DNA of 64,000 nucleotides from Tetrahymena thermophila SB210 (GCF_000189635.1 NW_002476370.1:744001-808000); one strand, 5' to 3'. Positions 1 through 13,169 are shown, counted from the stretch's first letter. Made by a program: numbers and translations. Notes: generated by a model not told the origin, from the letters alone.

Positions 1-1162
1 GTTTTTATTTTAAATTTATTTTTAAAACACATAAATTCTTTTTCAGTAACTCATTTTTTTCAAGTAAAAATTATTGTTCTTTTCTTTTAAAAATTCTTTT
101 AAATAAATTTATTTTAATTTTTAAAACTAAACAATTTTTTATTTCATTAATGTTTTAAATAGAGTTCAAGAAGAATACTATTGCTATACAAGAATTTTAA
201 AAATTTATTATTTAATTAAAATTTATAATTGTTTATTAGAATAAAATTTCTTTTTTTCAAATTAATTAATAGTATTTAATTATTTTTTAGTGACTCAAAT
301 AAAATTTTTGAGACTTACTTATCTCCTATATTAATAGAAAACTATTTAAAAGCAATATTGAATATTAACGTGTTAAATAAACATTATAAAATATTAAAAT
401 TCTTAAAATACATTAGTGGATACTCAATTTGTATCTTTTTTTAATGGAATGGATTATAATTAAATAATTTTTTATTTTATCAAATTACTTAATTTATAAT
501 TCAAAAATAAAAAATAATTTTGATCAGCATCATCTTTAAAAATTAGTTACTGAATTAAACTTTATTAATCCTTCTAAGTTTAAAATTTTTTATTTTATTT
601 TAAGTTAATTAAATTAACTTATTTTTTAATTTATTAATTTAAAGGTTTTATTCAAATAATTAATTATTCAAGAATAAAAAAATGTTGATTGGCACTAATT
701 TTAAATATTTAATTAGTTATTTAATTAAAATTTATGAATATTTCTAATTTTTATTTTCAATTTAATAAATTGTATTCAATTATTTTTTATTTAGTCAAAT
801 AATATTATGGAGCTTATTATATATATTTATTTTGAATTTATTTTTAAAAGGAATATCTAAAAGTGATATTATTAAGTACATGTATATATATTTTTTTAAA
901 TATAAAGTATTATAAATCTTAATATATTAGTGGAGACTCAAATTTAATTTTGTTTAGGTGAATAATTAAGCAAGCAGCTTAAAACTCATTAAATGCCTTT
1001 AAAGATTAAGTTTGATAGAAAATTATCAAATTAAAATTGAATATCTTCTACTTTTAATTATATATCTACATTATTTATTATACAATTTGCTTGCTGATAA
1101 ATTCGTAGGATCGCAAAATCTATCCTAATTAACTAGTAACTTTATTTATCTAACTATGCACT
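1..1162. other. AT-rich stretch without a recognised gene
   Basis: This stretch lies downstream of the minus-strand NUDIX gene. Apart from the diverged duplication it is A/T homopolymer-like sequence. A short inverted pair (AGCAAGCA near 970 and TGCTTGCT near 1090) flanks a slightly less AT-rich patch. No coding or RNA gene was recognised. Confidence 0.5.
180..945. repeat. diverged direct duplication, about 510-base offset
   Basis: Two blocks, roughly 180-440 and 690-945, share the same order of landmarks. Each has a tract near TTTAATTAAAATTTAT, then ATTATTTTTTA followed by TAGT(GA)CAAATA, then a long A/T stretch, then ATTATAAA, and finally ATTAGTGGA(T/G)ACTCAA. The copies have diverged by many substitutions and small indels, so this is an old duplication. 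No coding potential was recognised in either copy. Confidence 0.5.
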
Positions 1163-2328
1163 TCAAACTTAATCAAACTATTGAAGCCTTTTTTGGTAAT
1201 ATACTTTTTTTAGTAGTAGGGATAACAAAGAGTTATGAGGAGCAAAATGAAATGTTTGAATCCTAGATAGCTTTATCATTTCCTAAAGCTATGTTAAATG
1301 ATCATATTATTCAAAGGTTTCTTAATTTTTAAGATACATAATCCTAAGCATGTAAGTAGTTACATAAAATGTCAAACCAAAAAGCTCCTCTCCATTCAGC
1401 TTCATATGGCATTATTTCATGTACTTATAATTTTTGAATGCAAGAAATTCTATCATTTTTTAAACATTTTTGTTAAGGGAGAGCACATTGTTTGGTCTTC
1501 TGTGTAATTCCTTATAATACACACTGCCTGGTTACGGATAAATAAATTTAGAAAGTGGAACCCAAAACGTATTTGAAACTTCATCAGGGTTTAAAATTTA
1601 CTATTCTTCCTATACATCTGGGGAAAGCAAGAATATATTCACAGACATCATTATTTTCTATCCTTTTCTAAAATATGCAAAGACGTTTAAAGGTAGCTTT
1701 CCTAAATAAATGTAATTTTATTTAGAATAAAGATTGTAACCTATTTCTTCTTAAACTTCTCTTATTGCTGCTTACAAGTCATTTTCATCTCCATCTGCTT
1801 TACCACCTGGAAAAGCAACTTACCCACTGTGTAAATCACTATCCCTAATACTTCTTTTCATATAAAGTATTTCTATTGCATTCTCTCTTATATTCGAGCT
1901 ATCTAAATGTTTTGTTATTTCCTCTATTCGGTCTATAGCTAGATTTGTATTCCTATTAATGATTTACTAGATAGCTTATGTTGAGGTGATCATGTTTGGT
2001 TACATCTATATATAAATAATAAAATTTTATCATTTAGCTCATACTATATTTAAATTGAACTTATTCAAATCTTTCGTTTAAAAAAGCTCAAAAAAATAAG
2101 GTAATTTGAGAGCTTAAAGCTTTTATTTACCTCCTAGGATTCTTTAGACATACCCTTTACACATTAAAATATTTGTGGATGGGTGTCAATAAATGAATGA
2201 GTAAACCTTAAAAAAATAGAAACAGAAGATTATCTAACCATATAGGAGTTCTTATAGAGAGGATAGGATTCTAATGAACTTTGTTAAATGTACTTCAATA
2301 AATTCTACAGTCCTCTAAGCTCAATCAT
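1163..2328 (-). CDS. NUDIX hydrolase, CoA-pyrophosphatase (NUDT7/8) type
   Basis: Two exons are proposed: 2328-2207 and 1952-1163, joined across a 254-base GT...AG intron, giving 303 residues and ending in TGA. The NUDIX box is clear. SGQVAFPGGK is followed by a run ending REVQEEIGY, matching GX5EX7REUXEEXGU with all the metal-binding glutamates. The preceding HSGQVAFPGG is the form seen in the CoA diphosphatase branch, which hydrolyses CoA or acyl-CoA to phosphopantetheine and ADP, usually in peroxisomes or mitochondria. A shorter unspliced model could start at 2005, but the upstream exon supplies RQSSVSIFLR, a good first beta strand of the NUDIX fold, and the phases agree, so the spliced model is preferred. 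The C-terminal third (about residues 190-303) is not recognised. No clear peroxisomal targeting signal is seen at the C-terminus. The subfamily assignment is inferred from the box sequence. Confidence 0.85.
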
Positions 2329-2908
2329 CTTATCGCTTTTATGTATTTTTTTTCAAAATAATTATTAATTTTAACTTCTTTAATTAATTTGGTGGATTTA
2401 TCTGATAATAATTACTAATGTGCGTAAAAAGCTAGACTATTTACGTATTAATTTGAGTAGATAGAATGATTTGCTAATTTATAAATCAAAATAATAAAGA
2501 GAATCACAAATAATTAATTACTTATAGATTTTGTATTCTTTGTCAGCACTTTTTTTCTTAAATTCATTGAATATTGCATCATTTTTGACTGAAAGTCATT
2601 TAGACTAAAAAATGAGGTGAAAATTTTAAATTCTAAGTCTATTCAAATTTTTGATTGAATCCTTTCCAAACAATTTAATATTTGCTAAGTTAAAAATGTA
2701 GAAAATTAAAACATGCATTTACATTAATAAAATATATCAGATACTCTTGTTTATTTTCTTTAAAAATTCAAAAATTAAAAAAATTGTTTGGCTAATTTGT
2801 TAATTGAAAATCAATACAGAATAAGAGGCAAAATTTAAATAAATAACTTTGTTTTTATCTAATAGAATTAAAATAAAATAATTTTGAAAGTCATCAATTA
2901 ATTTTAAA
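2329..2908. other. divergent intergenic region
   Basis: This lies between the NUDIX gene (-) and the LRRC46-like gene (+). It is AT-rich, should contain both promoters, and shows no recognised motif or extra coding exon. Confidence 0.5.
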
Positions 2909-5051
2909 ATGGATCCTAAGTCTTTATAGGTAGAATATTCAGATGATTAGATAGAAGAAATCACTCGTTAAATTAAAAAAGAAATGCAAGAAAGAGAGTA
3001 GATGAAAGTAGAAATTGTGACAGACGAAATGGTTGCTTAAGAATCAAAATTAAAAATAGTAAAAATAAAAGGATATCTGCGTATACCTAAAATAATTATT
3101 TTTTATTGTAAAAGTTGAAAGAAGAAAAGGCCCAACCAAAATAAATATCCATCTTTTTAATTGCTAAAACTAGCATTGACTCAGACATATAAAAGTCATT
3201 TACTGAAGAAGAAAAGTAAAAAAATATATAAATCATATATGAAATTTCATTTAATATTTGTGAAAATAGAGAAAATTAATTAAATTTATATTAAAAAATT
3301 AGATATGAATGGCTCATGAACTTAAGCATTATCCACTTAGAATGGGAAAATATTTGTAATGCTTTTATAAAATGGATTTCATATGTTATTTACCTAATTT
3401 ATAATGTTTTTCAAAAATCATTAACAAAAATTAAACCTTTGATTAAAAATATTTCTTCTTTGTATTAATTAATTAATATTTTTTTAAAAATAAGATAAAA
3501 TAGAAAAACTTGATAGTTTTTAAAAATTACAGGTCCTCTATCTCCAGCATGTAATCAATTTTTAATTTTCATAACAATAAAAACTGTGTTATTAATTAAT
3601 AGAACAATATATCGAAAATTGAAAATTTGAATACATTAGAAAACTTGGAATACTTAGCATTAGATCACAACAAAATAACTACTATTGAGAATTTATCACA
3701 TTTAAAAAATCTTGTTTTCCTTAAATTAAACAACAACCTTATTGAAGAATTTAATGTAACAGAGATTCCTACCAATATTGAATACATTAGTCTGTCTCAA
3801 AACCCACTCAAAGTATTTAGATGTTTTTATATTTAAAATCTATTATGCGTTGTATTTTTATTTTTCTTATTATATTTGCAACAGTCTTACTGCTTAAATT
3901 TTCTTTGATATAACTGAAAATTATTTCTTACATTTATAAAAATAGAAAAAGGACTATAAAAAAATTCTTGTTTAAAACCTTCAGTTTGTTGACGTGATCG
4001 ATGATGAGGAGCTTACAACTGAAACAAAATTTAAATTGCTTGGAATGTAGATTAATTATTATCAAAAAAGTATCCATTATAACCAAATTCAAATTAATTA
4101 GCTTTCCAACATAATACGAATCTTACAGCAAGTCATATAAAGAATTCTAAGAAAAAAGCCAATAAACTAAAAAAGAGAGATCATATTTAGATAAAATAAA
4201 GGAAGCAACATAGAAAAAGTAAGATGATCTTATATCTCTAAAAAAGAAATTCAAACAACTTGATGTGTATAATAAAGAAGTAATTATAACCACTTTTTAT
4301 ATTCAAAAAGCTTAATTTAATTATTTTTTTTTGTGTAATTAGGAAGAGATAATTTAAGAAATGAATCTGACCACAAAGAACATCGTATTAAAATAAAAGC
4401 AAAAGACTATTGAGGTAAATGAAACACTCTCAATCTTATTTTTTAAAAAAATTTTTTGTTTATGTTATGAAAAAAAAAAATTAATTACGTCTCAATTATT
4501 CTTTCATAGGTTTGTTTTAAAATTTGGTATTAATTTTATTATAACTCAGGAAATAAAGCTAATAAAAATAGCCTAACGCTATTACGATTGCAGATAAATT
4601 TTTTAGATTAGTGAAAAAATATCTTTTTAATTGCATTAAAATAAAATAGGCCTTAAATGACACCATCTTAGAAATGAGTGATTATGCTAAAATGCATGCT
4701 AAAAGAATAGAAATAATTCATAAAAATGACCCTAATCAAAAAGGATCACTTTCTAACTCTCTGCTACTTTAAAATTATATAGAAAGCAGAGAACAAGATA
4801 TGAGAAATAATGAATATGAACTTGAAAAAATTAAAATGCAAAAAGTCTTTATTTAGTAACCATTAACATCAGACTTGAAAGAGATCAAAGAAGAGAAAAA
4901 TTAAAATATTACAAAGGAAAAAATGTAATTAGAAAACAAAGAAGAAGAGGAATATGAAGAAGAGAGTGAATATGAGGGTGAAGATGAAGAGGAAGAAAAT
5001 GAGACTGATCAGACATAGTCTACTTCTATACAATCAAATAAAAATTAATGA
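2909..5051 (+). CDS. LRRC46-like leucine-rich repeat protein
   Basis: Ten exons join in frame to give 453 residues: 2909-3058, 3115-3215, 3303-3355, 3495-3550, 3603-3812, 3946-4046, 4102-4279, 4343-4414, 4572-4610 and 4650-5051 (TGA). The central exons hold SDS22-type leucine-rich repeats read across splice sites, for example NIYKIEKLDSFQKLQVLYLQ, then SKIENLNTLENLEYLALDHN and TTIENLSHLKNLVFLKLNNN. They close with ISLSQNPLK and a cap containing LQFVDVIDDEE. The repeat number, the short N-terminal lead-in and the capping segment resemble LRRC46, an axonemal protein. The remainder is Lys/Glu coiled coil, ending in a very acidic tail (about 420-445) and a Gln/Ser end. A role in the ciliary axoneme is inferred from the family. 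Introns are 40-160 bases and very AT-rich. The exon 2 to 3 junction (87 bases, divisible by three) could be retained without breaking the frame. Confidence 0.75.
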
Positions 5052-5872
5052 GTGAATAATTATTTAATGTTAATAAAAAAGTATATGTTTTTAAACATTT
5101 TTGGTAAATAATAGTCAGAAATTTTTATTTCTTTCTAGACAACAGCTTTCCTTCTTTAATTTCAATATAATTTATGTCAAAAATACTATTGAAATTTTAA
5201 GATTAAATCAATTAATACTCATTCTGATTAATAAATGATTAAAGGCGTTATAAAATTAGGTTATAGTTTTTGTTGTAAATTGATCAGCCACTATATTATT
5301 AAGTTTTTTAATGTTATAAAAACATACGCATTATTCACCTATTTCATTTTTATTCGTATTTTAGCAAAAATTTAATGAATACTTTAAAAAATACTTTTAT
5401 TAATAGAAACATTTAGTTTATAGAAAAAAAAAATACTTTAGGTTTAATAGGATAAATTCATCTAAATTAGTTTATTTAAAAAATGATTAATATTTTTTCT
5501 TGTGACAAAATTTTCACTATTTCAATTATAAATAAATAATTTAATTGCTATGTAAAGTACTTATGTATTTATAGAATTATTTAGCTCTTCTTGTCTTAAA
5601 ATAAACTCAATCCAATTTAGAAATTACAATAAAAATATTTGGTAACAATTATTCTATAACCAATAAGCTGAAATTTTTAATAAATAAAGTATTTTCACAC
5701 ATATTTTTTCAAATGTTAGAAATATATGGATATTATTTATTTGTGTTGTTTCCAAAGCCTTGTTAAACGATCTTTCTCTCTTCTATTAATAAGTTGGTAT
5801 AAATGATTAAAGTAGGATTTTTATATGATATTATATTATTAATTAATTAGTTAAAATTTTAAGTGCCTACTA
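5052..5872. other. intergenic, nothing recognised
   Basis: AT-rich spacer between two genes on the plus strand. No RNA gene, repeat or coding exon was recognised. Confidence 0.5.
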
Positions 5873-7525
5873 ATGATCGTAACATAAATTAAATAGCGTG
5901 TTAGTGAGAATGAATACAAATTAATTAAATCTGAAACAGAAAAATAAAAATTGATTTATATAGGCATCATAAAATCAATAAGCATGAGCTGGATAGAGCA
6001 TGCTTGTAAAGATGAGGCTAGAAATATCAATTTTTCTTTTTTATTAAAAGCTGTTTGAAATTTAACAAATGAGAAAATAAAGAGATAAATAAATATAATT
6101 GCTTCCAAAAGTAAACTAGCCTACTACTGTTATGAAACAATTTAATTAAATGAGTTCAGGTTTAAGATTGACTTTGCAGATAATTCAATCAATTTAAAAA
6201 AGAGTATAATATTTAATTTGTATAAACAATTAAAAATAATAACAAACACTAATTAAAAAAAAATAAAGGAAATAATCAAGGCTTATATTATTTTCTATCA
6301 TTAATTGCTTATTGGTAAATACTAATTCAACTGTTTAAGAAATATTTGAAGTATCTTAAATAATATATTCAAACAACTATTTTCTAATACATCTAACCTT
6401 GATAATCAGATATGCATAAAATTATACAACTAACACCCTAAGAGCAGTAAGATGCTGAATTAGCGTTTGATTTGTTTGCTGAAAGCCAAGAAGTAACTAT
6501 TATTAGCAGAGAAGATTTTTTGTAAGCCTTCCAGTTCTTTTGTGGCCTTTATACTGGTATATTATAATTAAAATGTTGATTTAATAATTCAATAATAGGA
6601 TGCAATTTAATCAAACCATTTATTTGATTTTTGTAATTTGTCTGAAAATTCTTTAATTATATAATTAAATGAATCAATCATTAATTTATTGATTGATTTA
6701 TTTATTTATTTTTTCTCCCCACAACACAAATAGGAATAGAAAATAAAAATCTGTTCATTACTTTAATTTTGAAGTTATCAATAAATTGATTTTTAATAAC
6801 ATAAAATTAGACATTCTTCACAGTGCTTAATAAGAAGTTGAAAGTACTATATAAAAATCCTAACAATCCACCTTAAACTCAGTATTTTTTGTTAACTGTG
6901 CCACCAAATTAAAGAATTTGAATCGTACATTAGAAAAAAAAGAAACAACTCACCTTAACAATAACTTCATAATGAACCACTTGGATGAAAAAAACATAAT
7001 GCATTTAGATAGATGCTGGGGAAAATTCGATAAATATAAGCTTGGATATATCAAAACCTAAAAGTTAAGAGATGTTGTGAACTTGGTTCTTTCAAAATAC
7101 AGTAAATAAATTAATATTTTAAGTGCAATATTAAATAATAATTAAATAATTTATTTTAAAATCTAGACACACAAAAAATTTACCTTAATCCAGAATAATA
7201 AGATGAAATAAATACAATATGCTCTCCTTCTTCTAACAATTAAAGATCCTCAGATTATAACAACAGTGATGAAATTAAATAATCTAATTTCACTACCTAC
7301 ACTTAAAAACAAGACAAGTAGAAAAAAAAAGAAAAAGTGAAATAATAAATATAATTAAAAGACCCCTAAGAGAATAGTGAACTTTATGAATGGATTACAG
7401 AAATAGAGATAAAGAATAAAGCTATTTCTTTTGAGATTTTTACAAATTACATGGCTAATGTTATTGTCGTTAATAAACTTAAGCTTAAAGTTTATAAGAG
7501 TCAATGTGCTTGTACCATATTTTGA
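5873..7525 (+). CDS. EF-hand-like calcium-binding protein (one splice junction unresolved)
   Basis: Four coding pieces are visible. Exon 1 (5873-6005) joins in phase, over a 404-base intron, to an exon starting at 6410. That exon reads IIQLTPQEQQDAELAFDLFA then ISREDFLQAFQFF, the entering and leaving helices of a calmodulin-like EF-hand. A second EF-hand-like segment follows: HLFDFCNL (about 6600-6645) splices to NRKQKSVHYFNFEVINKLI (from 6734). The exon with DRCWGKFDKYKLGYIKTQKL (up to 7100) and a final exon (7167-7525, TGA) look solid. The join near 6557-6598 leaves the reading frame off by one base, so either the splice sites differ from those chosen, an exon is missed, or there is an indel. 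The EF loops lack most acidic ligands, so calcium binding may be lost. The C-terminus is Lys/Gln-rich and unrecognised. Exon 1 is less certain than the rest. Confidence 0.5.
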
Positions 7526-9518
7526 AAATCAGATATTTTTATACTGAAATTTACTTTTAAAATAGTAACCAATAATAATAACTTTTAATTAATTATTAAC
7601 ATCTTTTAATCAAATAAAATAATATTCAATATAATAAATTTAATTTAATTTAAATGCATAGTTTTATCTAAATTCATGTTTTTAATAAAGCCTCTCTCTA
7701 CTTCTACTGTAATATTAAAATAAATATATTTATTATTACTTTATAAATTAATTAACTCTAATAAAATAGCTAGAATCATCATTTAAACATTTTTAAAATT
7801 AATTTGTTAAATAGTTTACTCTTTAAATCAAGAAAGTATAAAGAAAAAAATTTTATAAAACGAAATTTATTAAAAATTAAATAACAATTTACATTAAAAA
7901 AAATTATTTTGTTCAAGTTTATTTTTAAAAATGTATTTTTCTGGTATGAAACTGCTTTAAAGTTATCAATATTCATGAAAACTTCTATACATGAAGCACT
8001 TAAAATTTTTAAAGATTAACTTACTCAAATAAAAAATGTGTAAATATTTTTCAAAATAAATGATTTTATATTTGAATTCTTAAATTTGAATAGTTTTTAG
8101 AAAAAAGATGAACGGAAGACTGAGTTATTAATTAGTTTAAATTTTTGTTATTAAATAAAATTTTAATTTTACTACTTTTTATTAAAATCATATTTAGTAT
8201 TTAAATAAATTTACAACTCTTTATCTTATTTAGAATAACTTAAATAAAATTTTTAAGTATTCAATTAAATTTATTAGTTTCTATTTAGTATAAGAAGGTG
8301 ATATCAATAAAATATAAGAAAGAATTAATTTACTCATTTAGATGAATTTTTAATTAACCTTAAGTATAATATTATTTCTGTTTGCTAAACTTCTAAATTT
8401 AAGGTAAACTACTTACAATCAAAAAAATTTGCATAAAATATATCACAATGTGAACAAATTTAGCATATTTATTATAAATTACAGTTCTTTAAATCGTAAA
8501 ATAATAATATTTATTTTAAAACTAAGAAAATTTACCTCTTCAGAATAAAAGATGCTTTTATTTTCTAAACAACCCCTTTGTAGTTCTAACATATATCATT
8601 AAAATATATCTAAATTATTATCCTTGATTTTTTCTAGTAAAATATCCCATTTAAAAATATTTTTATTAATTAATTCTAGCAGTATATTTTAATATTTTAG
8701 ATAAAAGTCTGAAAATTTAAAATTAAAAAAAAAAATACTATTGAATAAGACAACGGCAATATTATTAATCAAATAAAACAAACAAACATATAGCTCCAAC
8801 CAACATTTTATCCTATACAAATCTTGTTTGATATATTTATAATTAAAATAATTTTTAAAAATTCTCAAAATTTTTACATTCTGTTCAAATAAATCTTTTT
8901 TAGATTAAAATTCTCAAAATTTTATAATTTTTTTCTAATAAATCTAATTTAGATTATAAATTTAATGTCAAGTTGGTATCAAAATTATTTACATAATTTA
9001 TTACTTTCAAATAAAGATTCAAAAATTATTTTTAATCGTTTCAACAGAACAACTGTAAAATAATGGTAAAAAGTTGTTATTTTATGAATAAAAAATAATA
9101 TAAATAAATATCTCAAATAAATTTACCTTTATAATTTTCAAGCAAACAAAAAATACTGAGACACGTAATCTTTTTTTGTTAATTAAAATAATCAAAGAAA
9201 TTAATTACTTTCTTTCTTTCTCGATTGGAAAGACAAACACGCTGTTGCTATTATTTTTTGATAAATTTTCATATCTTGTGTAGAGTTTGATAATAACTTT
9301 ATGAGTACTTATTTGATTTGTTTGAATATCTTCTTGTATTAAAAATTAATTAAAAGCAGATTATTTAATAGATTGAAAATTTGCCTTTCAATCTTAATTA
9401 TGAATGATAAACATTTTATTTAAGAAATTAATTAAATTAAATAAAAAGTAAAATTCTTTTTGTTGTTCTAAAATTATTAGCTATTTCAAAAAGAGTAAGT
9501 AAATAAAATAATTAGAAA
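7526..9518. other. 2-kb AT-rich intergenic region
   Basis: No gene was recognised on either strand. Near 8860-8960 the motif ATTCTCAAAATTTT recurs at short spacing. The promoter of the downstream coiled-coil gene should lie at the right end. Confidence 0.5.
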
Positions 9519-12500
9519 ATGAGAATAAAACATATTAGATTAGTGTCTAAAGGACTCATAGTTATTACAATTTTTGCCTTGTGTCTTTGCTTAACTTAAG
9601 CAGATGACTCGTAAAAACCTGAAGATGTAGAGGCATTTTTAGATCCACAAAATTCAATATTTAATGAGCAATCAAATGAAAATTTATAACCTGATATTTT
9701 AAATAGACCTTTGCCTCCAAATCGCAAGCCTCCCACTCTTCCAAAAAGGCCAAATAGCTAAAACTAATAGAAAACTCTTACTGAATAGCAAAGAGAGCTT
9801 TAATTGAAAAAAATCGAATAGGAAAAGCTAAGTATTGAAACTAAGATGTAGTAAATTGAATAAGAATTAAGAGAATAATAAAATATTGAAATTCTAAATT
9901 AGTAAGAATTATAATAACTCCTTTAAGAAGAAGAATAAACTCTTAATTCTTAAACTGAAGATGTTGAAGACATTTAAAAATAATAAGATGATTACATTTA
10001 ACAACAAAAGAAGATCTTTGAAGCTGAATAGGAAAGGTTAAAAAGGCTAAAAGAATAGGAAGAGCTACTTAGAATATAACGTGAGCAAGAAGAATAACGT
10101 ATAAGAGAACAATAGCAGGAAATTGAAAGGTAAATTGAATAAAATCGCTTAGAATAAGAAAGAATAAAACGTGAAAAGGAGGAATAAAACCGTAGAAAGA
10201 GAGAAGAAATCCAAAGAAAAAAAGATGAAATTTAAAGAAAATAAGAATAAATGCGTTTAGAATAAGAATAAAGATTAAAGTAGCAAGATGAACTTTAGAG
10301 AAAAAGACAGGAATAGGAAAAGAAGTTTAATGAGCAAAGAGAGCTCTTAGAGAAGTAGCGTTAAGAATAGGAATTGCTTAAAAAATAGAGAGAAGAAGCT
10401 GAGCGTAGGAGAAGAGAGCAAGAATTATAACGTAAAAAAATGCTTGACGATCTTTAGCGTTAAAAAGAAGAACAAGAAATCAAAAAGAAGGCCGAGGAGG
10501 AAGAAGCTGCTCTTAGGCTTTAAAAGCAAAAAGAAGAATTAGAGTAAATCTTAAAAAGGCGTGAGGAGATGAGAATAGAGCAAGAGAATTCTGATAGAAT
10601 ACGCTAATAATAAGAATATTTGAAGAAACTGCAAGAAGAAGCTGAGCAAATAAGATTATAGCAGATGGAAGAATAGCAGAAATTGGAAAAGGAAAGATTA
10701 AACAACCAGTAAAATAACGAATAAAAAGAAGAGCTTGAAACATAATAGTAGCATGAAGAGCTAGAAAAGTAAAAGAGAGAAATAGAAGAAAAGTAAAGAG
10801 AAATTGAAATCTAAAAGAAATTGGAAGAGGAAGAATTACAAAGAAAGAGATAAGAACATGAGCTAAGAGTTTAAAAATAAAAAGAAGAGATAGAAAGATT
10901 ATAGCTTGAGGAGTAAGAGAGATAGAAAAAGGCTGATTAGGAAGAGTAACTCCGTTAAGAGTAGCTTCAAAAGCTTTAATTTGAAAATGAGTAGTAAGAG
11001 AGAGAGCAAGAAATATTAAGATTACAACAGATGTAAAAAGAAGAAGAGTTGAATCGTCTGAACAATGAATTATAACAATAAGAAGAAATTATTAGAAGAG
11101 AGAATGAAGAATAAGAAAGACTACAAAAAGAGCAAGAACTTCTTTAATAATAATAATAAATTGAAAAATAAAGGGAAGAATTATTAAAAAAAGAAGAAGA
11201 AGAACTTAATAAATCTAACTAAAACATTATTATTGATGATCATGATCATCACCATGGACACGACCATCACCATCATCACGGCCATGGTCATGGTCACGAT
11301 CACGATCATGATCACTCTAATATTTAAGTTAACTTTGGGGATGATTAAAAAAAGGAGGCTAAAGATGAAGATAAAATTCAATAGCCTGAATAAAGTTTAG
11401 GAGAAAAATACTAAGAAATCATGAACGATTTTATCTAGTTCATAGAATATAGCATGAAAAATATTATTCATCCTGGTTTTAACTATATTAGAAGTCATGA
11501 GCCTTTCAATTACATTTGCTTTACATATGCACTAATCATCCTAATTAAATTCATTTCTAAAAAGTTATTCTCTTCTGGAGGTATGCAGATTTAGGGTGGA
11601 GCTAAATTTAATCTCTCTGCTGAAGCCGAAATGGACTTTACTGACCTTACTAATTAGCTTGAAGCTCTCAGCAAGGAAGTTAGATAATTAGAATAAGTTA
11701 TCAATTCCAAGAGCCCAGCTTCTTCTGCTGTATAACAACCAATTTCTAATTAAAAGGCTTAAGCTGTGATTCCTGATACTCGTAAAATTAATGAATCTCT
11801 GATTTAGAAAATAGAAAAGAGCGAAGAATCTGTCAAGCAGTTAACAAATCAATTTAATTCTTTGAAGTAGTTTTAAGTTTAATTCTAATAAAGTATTTTT
11901 GATACCTAAAAAGAAATTATCAAAGAAGTGCATCAATTAAAATTGCAAAGAAAGAGAAGATAACCAAGTAGTGTAACAGATGTGGCATTAACTGGAATAA
12001 ATAACCAAAATGGTACTAATTTGAATGATTCTTCTCGTATCTCTCGTAAGTCATCATATAGCGAAATTAATAACAGCACATCTGAAGTTTAGTAGTAATC
12101 AGTCTCATAAAAAAGTGAAAGACCTTCATATAATAGCAATATAGAATAAAAGGCAACTTCATCCAGAAACTAACATTAAAAAAAGCAACACAATTCTAAA
12201 AAAGAAGGTTTAAATAACTCTGTTTCTTAGGAAAATCTTTCATAGTAAGCATAGTCTGATAGTGTTTAAATAGTAGAATCAGAAAATGCACAGAATAATT
12301 ATGGAAACGAAGCTGCAGAATTGGAATAACAATAAGATAATTAATAAACTGTGTAATATGAATAACAATAATAACTTAATCAATAAGATTTATAAAACTA
12401 AGAAAATAACCTCTAAGAAGATCAAGTAGCTAGATCAGGTTCTTAAGGACGTAAGGGAAGTGCTAGATTAATTGAGGAGCAATTTTAAAGTTCAGACGAA

Positions 12501-13169
12501 AATAGCTTCTTTGATTAGCAAGTTAATTAATTGAGCAATAACTTGCACTAGAAGAAACAATAATAATAAGAATATTAACAAGTCGAGAGCTAAGATAATC
12601 AAGAATTCCTTTACTAATAATAAATGGAAATGAATACTTAAAGCAATTAGCAATAAAATCTTCATTAACATCATCATTAGCAGTAATAACACCACCATCA
12701 CCATCATGGACATCATGAAAATAATACTCATTAGCATAGTAATTATCCATAACAGTAACAATAGTCGAATTAACACCATAGCAATAGCCAATAAAAGCTA
12801 GGATCCCCTAATTTAACTTAAGTACCTCCCCCAAGTATGTAGAGCTAAAATATCACTAGAAATTCACCATTTTAATAAGGAATGGCTCCTTAAAGAAATA
12901 AGAGCAATCAAGGATTTTCTTTAAATACTGATTAAACAGGTGAAAATCATATACCTGAAGATGCTACTGTAGTTATGACACCAGATTAACACAGCTAGCA
13001 AAATCATAATCCTTTTACTATCCCACGTCCTGTTGGATAAGTTGGTGCAAAAGTTCCAACTACTGGTCGCCGTTAGCCTCCAAATGCTTTTGCAAACTAA
13101 TTCTAAAATAAGCATAATCCAACATAAAAGTAATTTACTGCTTTTCCTTCTAACTAAACTTAGCAGTGA
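9519..13169 (+). CDS. large Gln/Glu-rich coiled-coil membrane protein with His/Asp clusters
   Basis: A single uninterrupted reading frame of 1216 residues from ATG at 9519 to TGA. The N-terminus is a good signal peptide: a basic start, then LIVITIFALCLCLTQADD. After a proline patch (LPPNRKPPTLPKRP, about 63-77) comes a roughly 480-residue coiled coil of repeating EQERLKR-like heptads, with Gln mostly as TAA/TAG. At about 574-598 lies a dense His/Asp cluster (DDHDHHHGHDHHHHHGHGHG and more), a likely Zn, Ni or Cu ligand. One hydrophobic segment, ICFTYALIILIKFI (about 665-682), suggests a type I membrane protein. The predicted cytosolic tail is Ser/Gln/Asn low complexity with a second His-rich patch (about 1044-1065) and a C-terminal Pro/Gly/Arg segment. 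No family was recognised. The lack of introns is notable beside the intron-rich neighbours. Trichohyalin-like resemblance is compositional only. Confidence 0.8.

Noticed and set aside
1156-1437. Plus-strand 93-codon frame starting at 1156
   Set aside because: It lies opposite the NUDIX gene, whose motifs are unambiguous; the plus-strand reading is a shadow made long by the absence of TGA.
11184-12791. Several minus-strand Met/Val/Ile-rich frames opposite the coiled-coil gene
   Set aside because: They are the complements of His/Asp and Gln codon runs on the plus strand and have no sensible composition.
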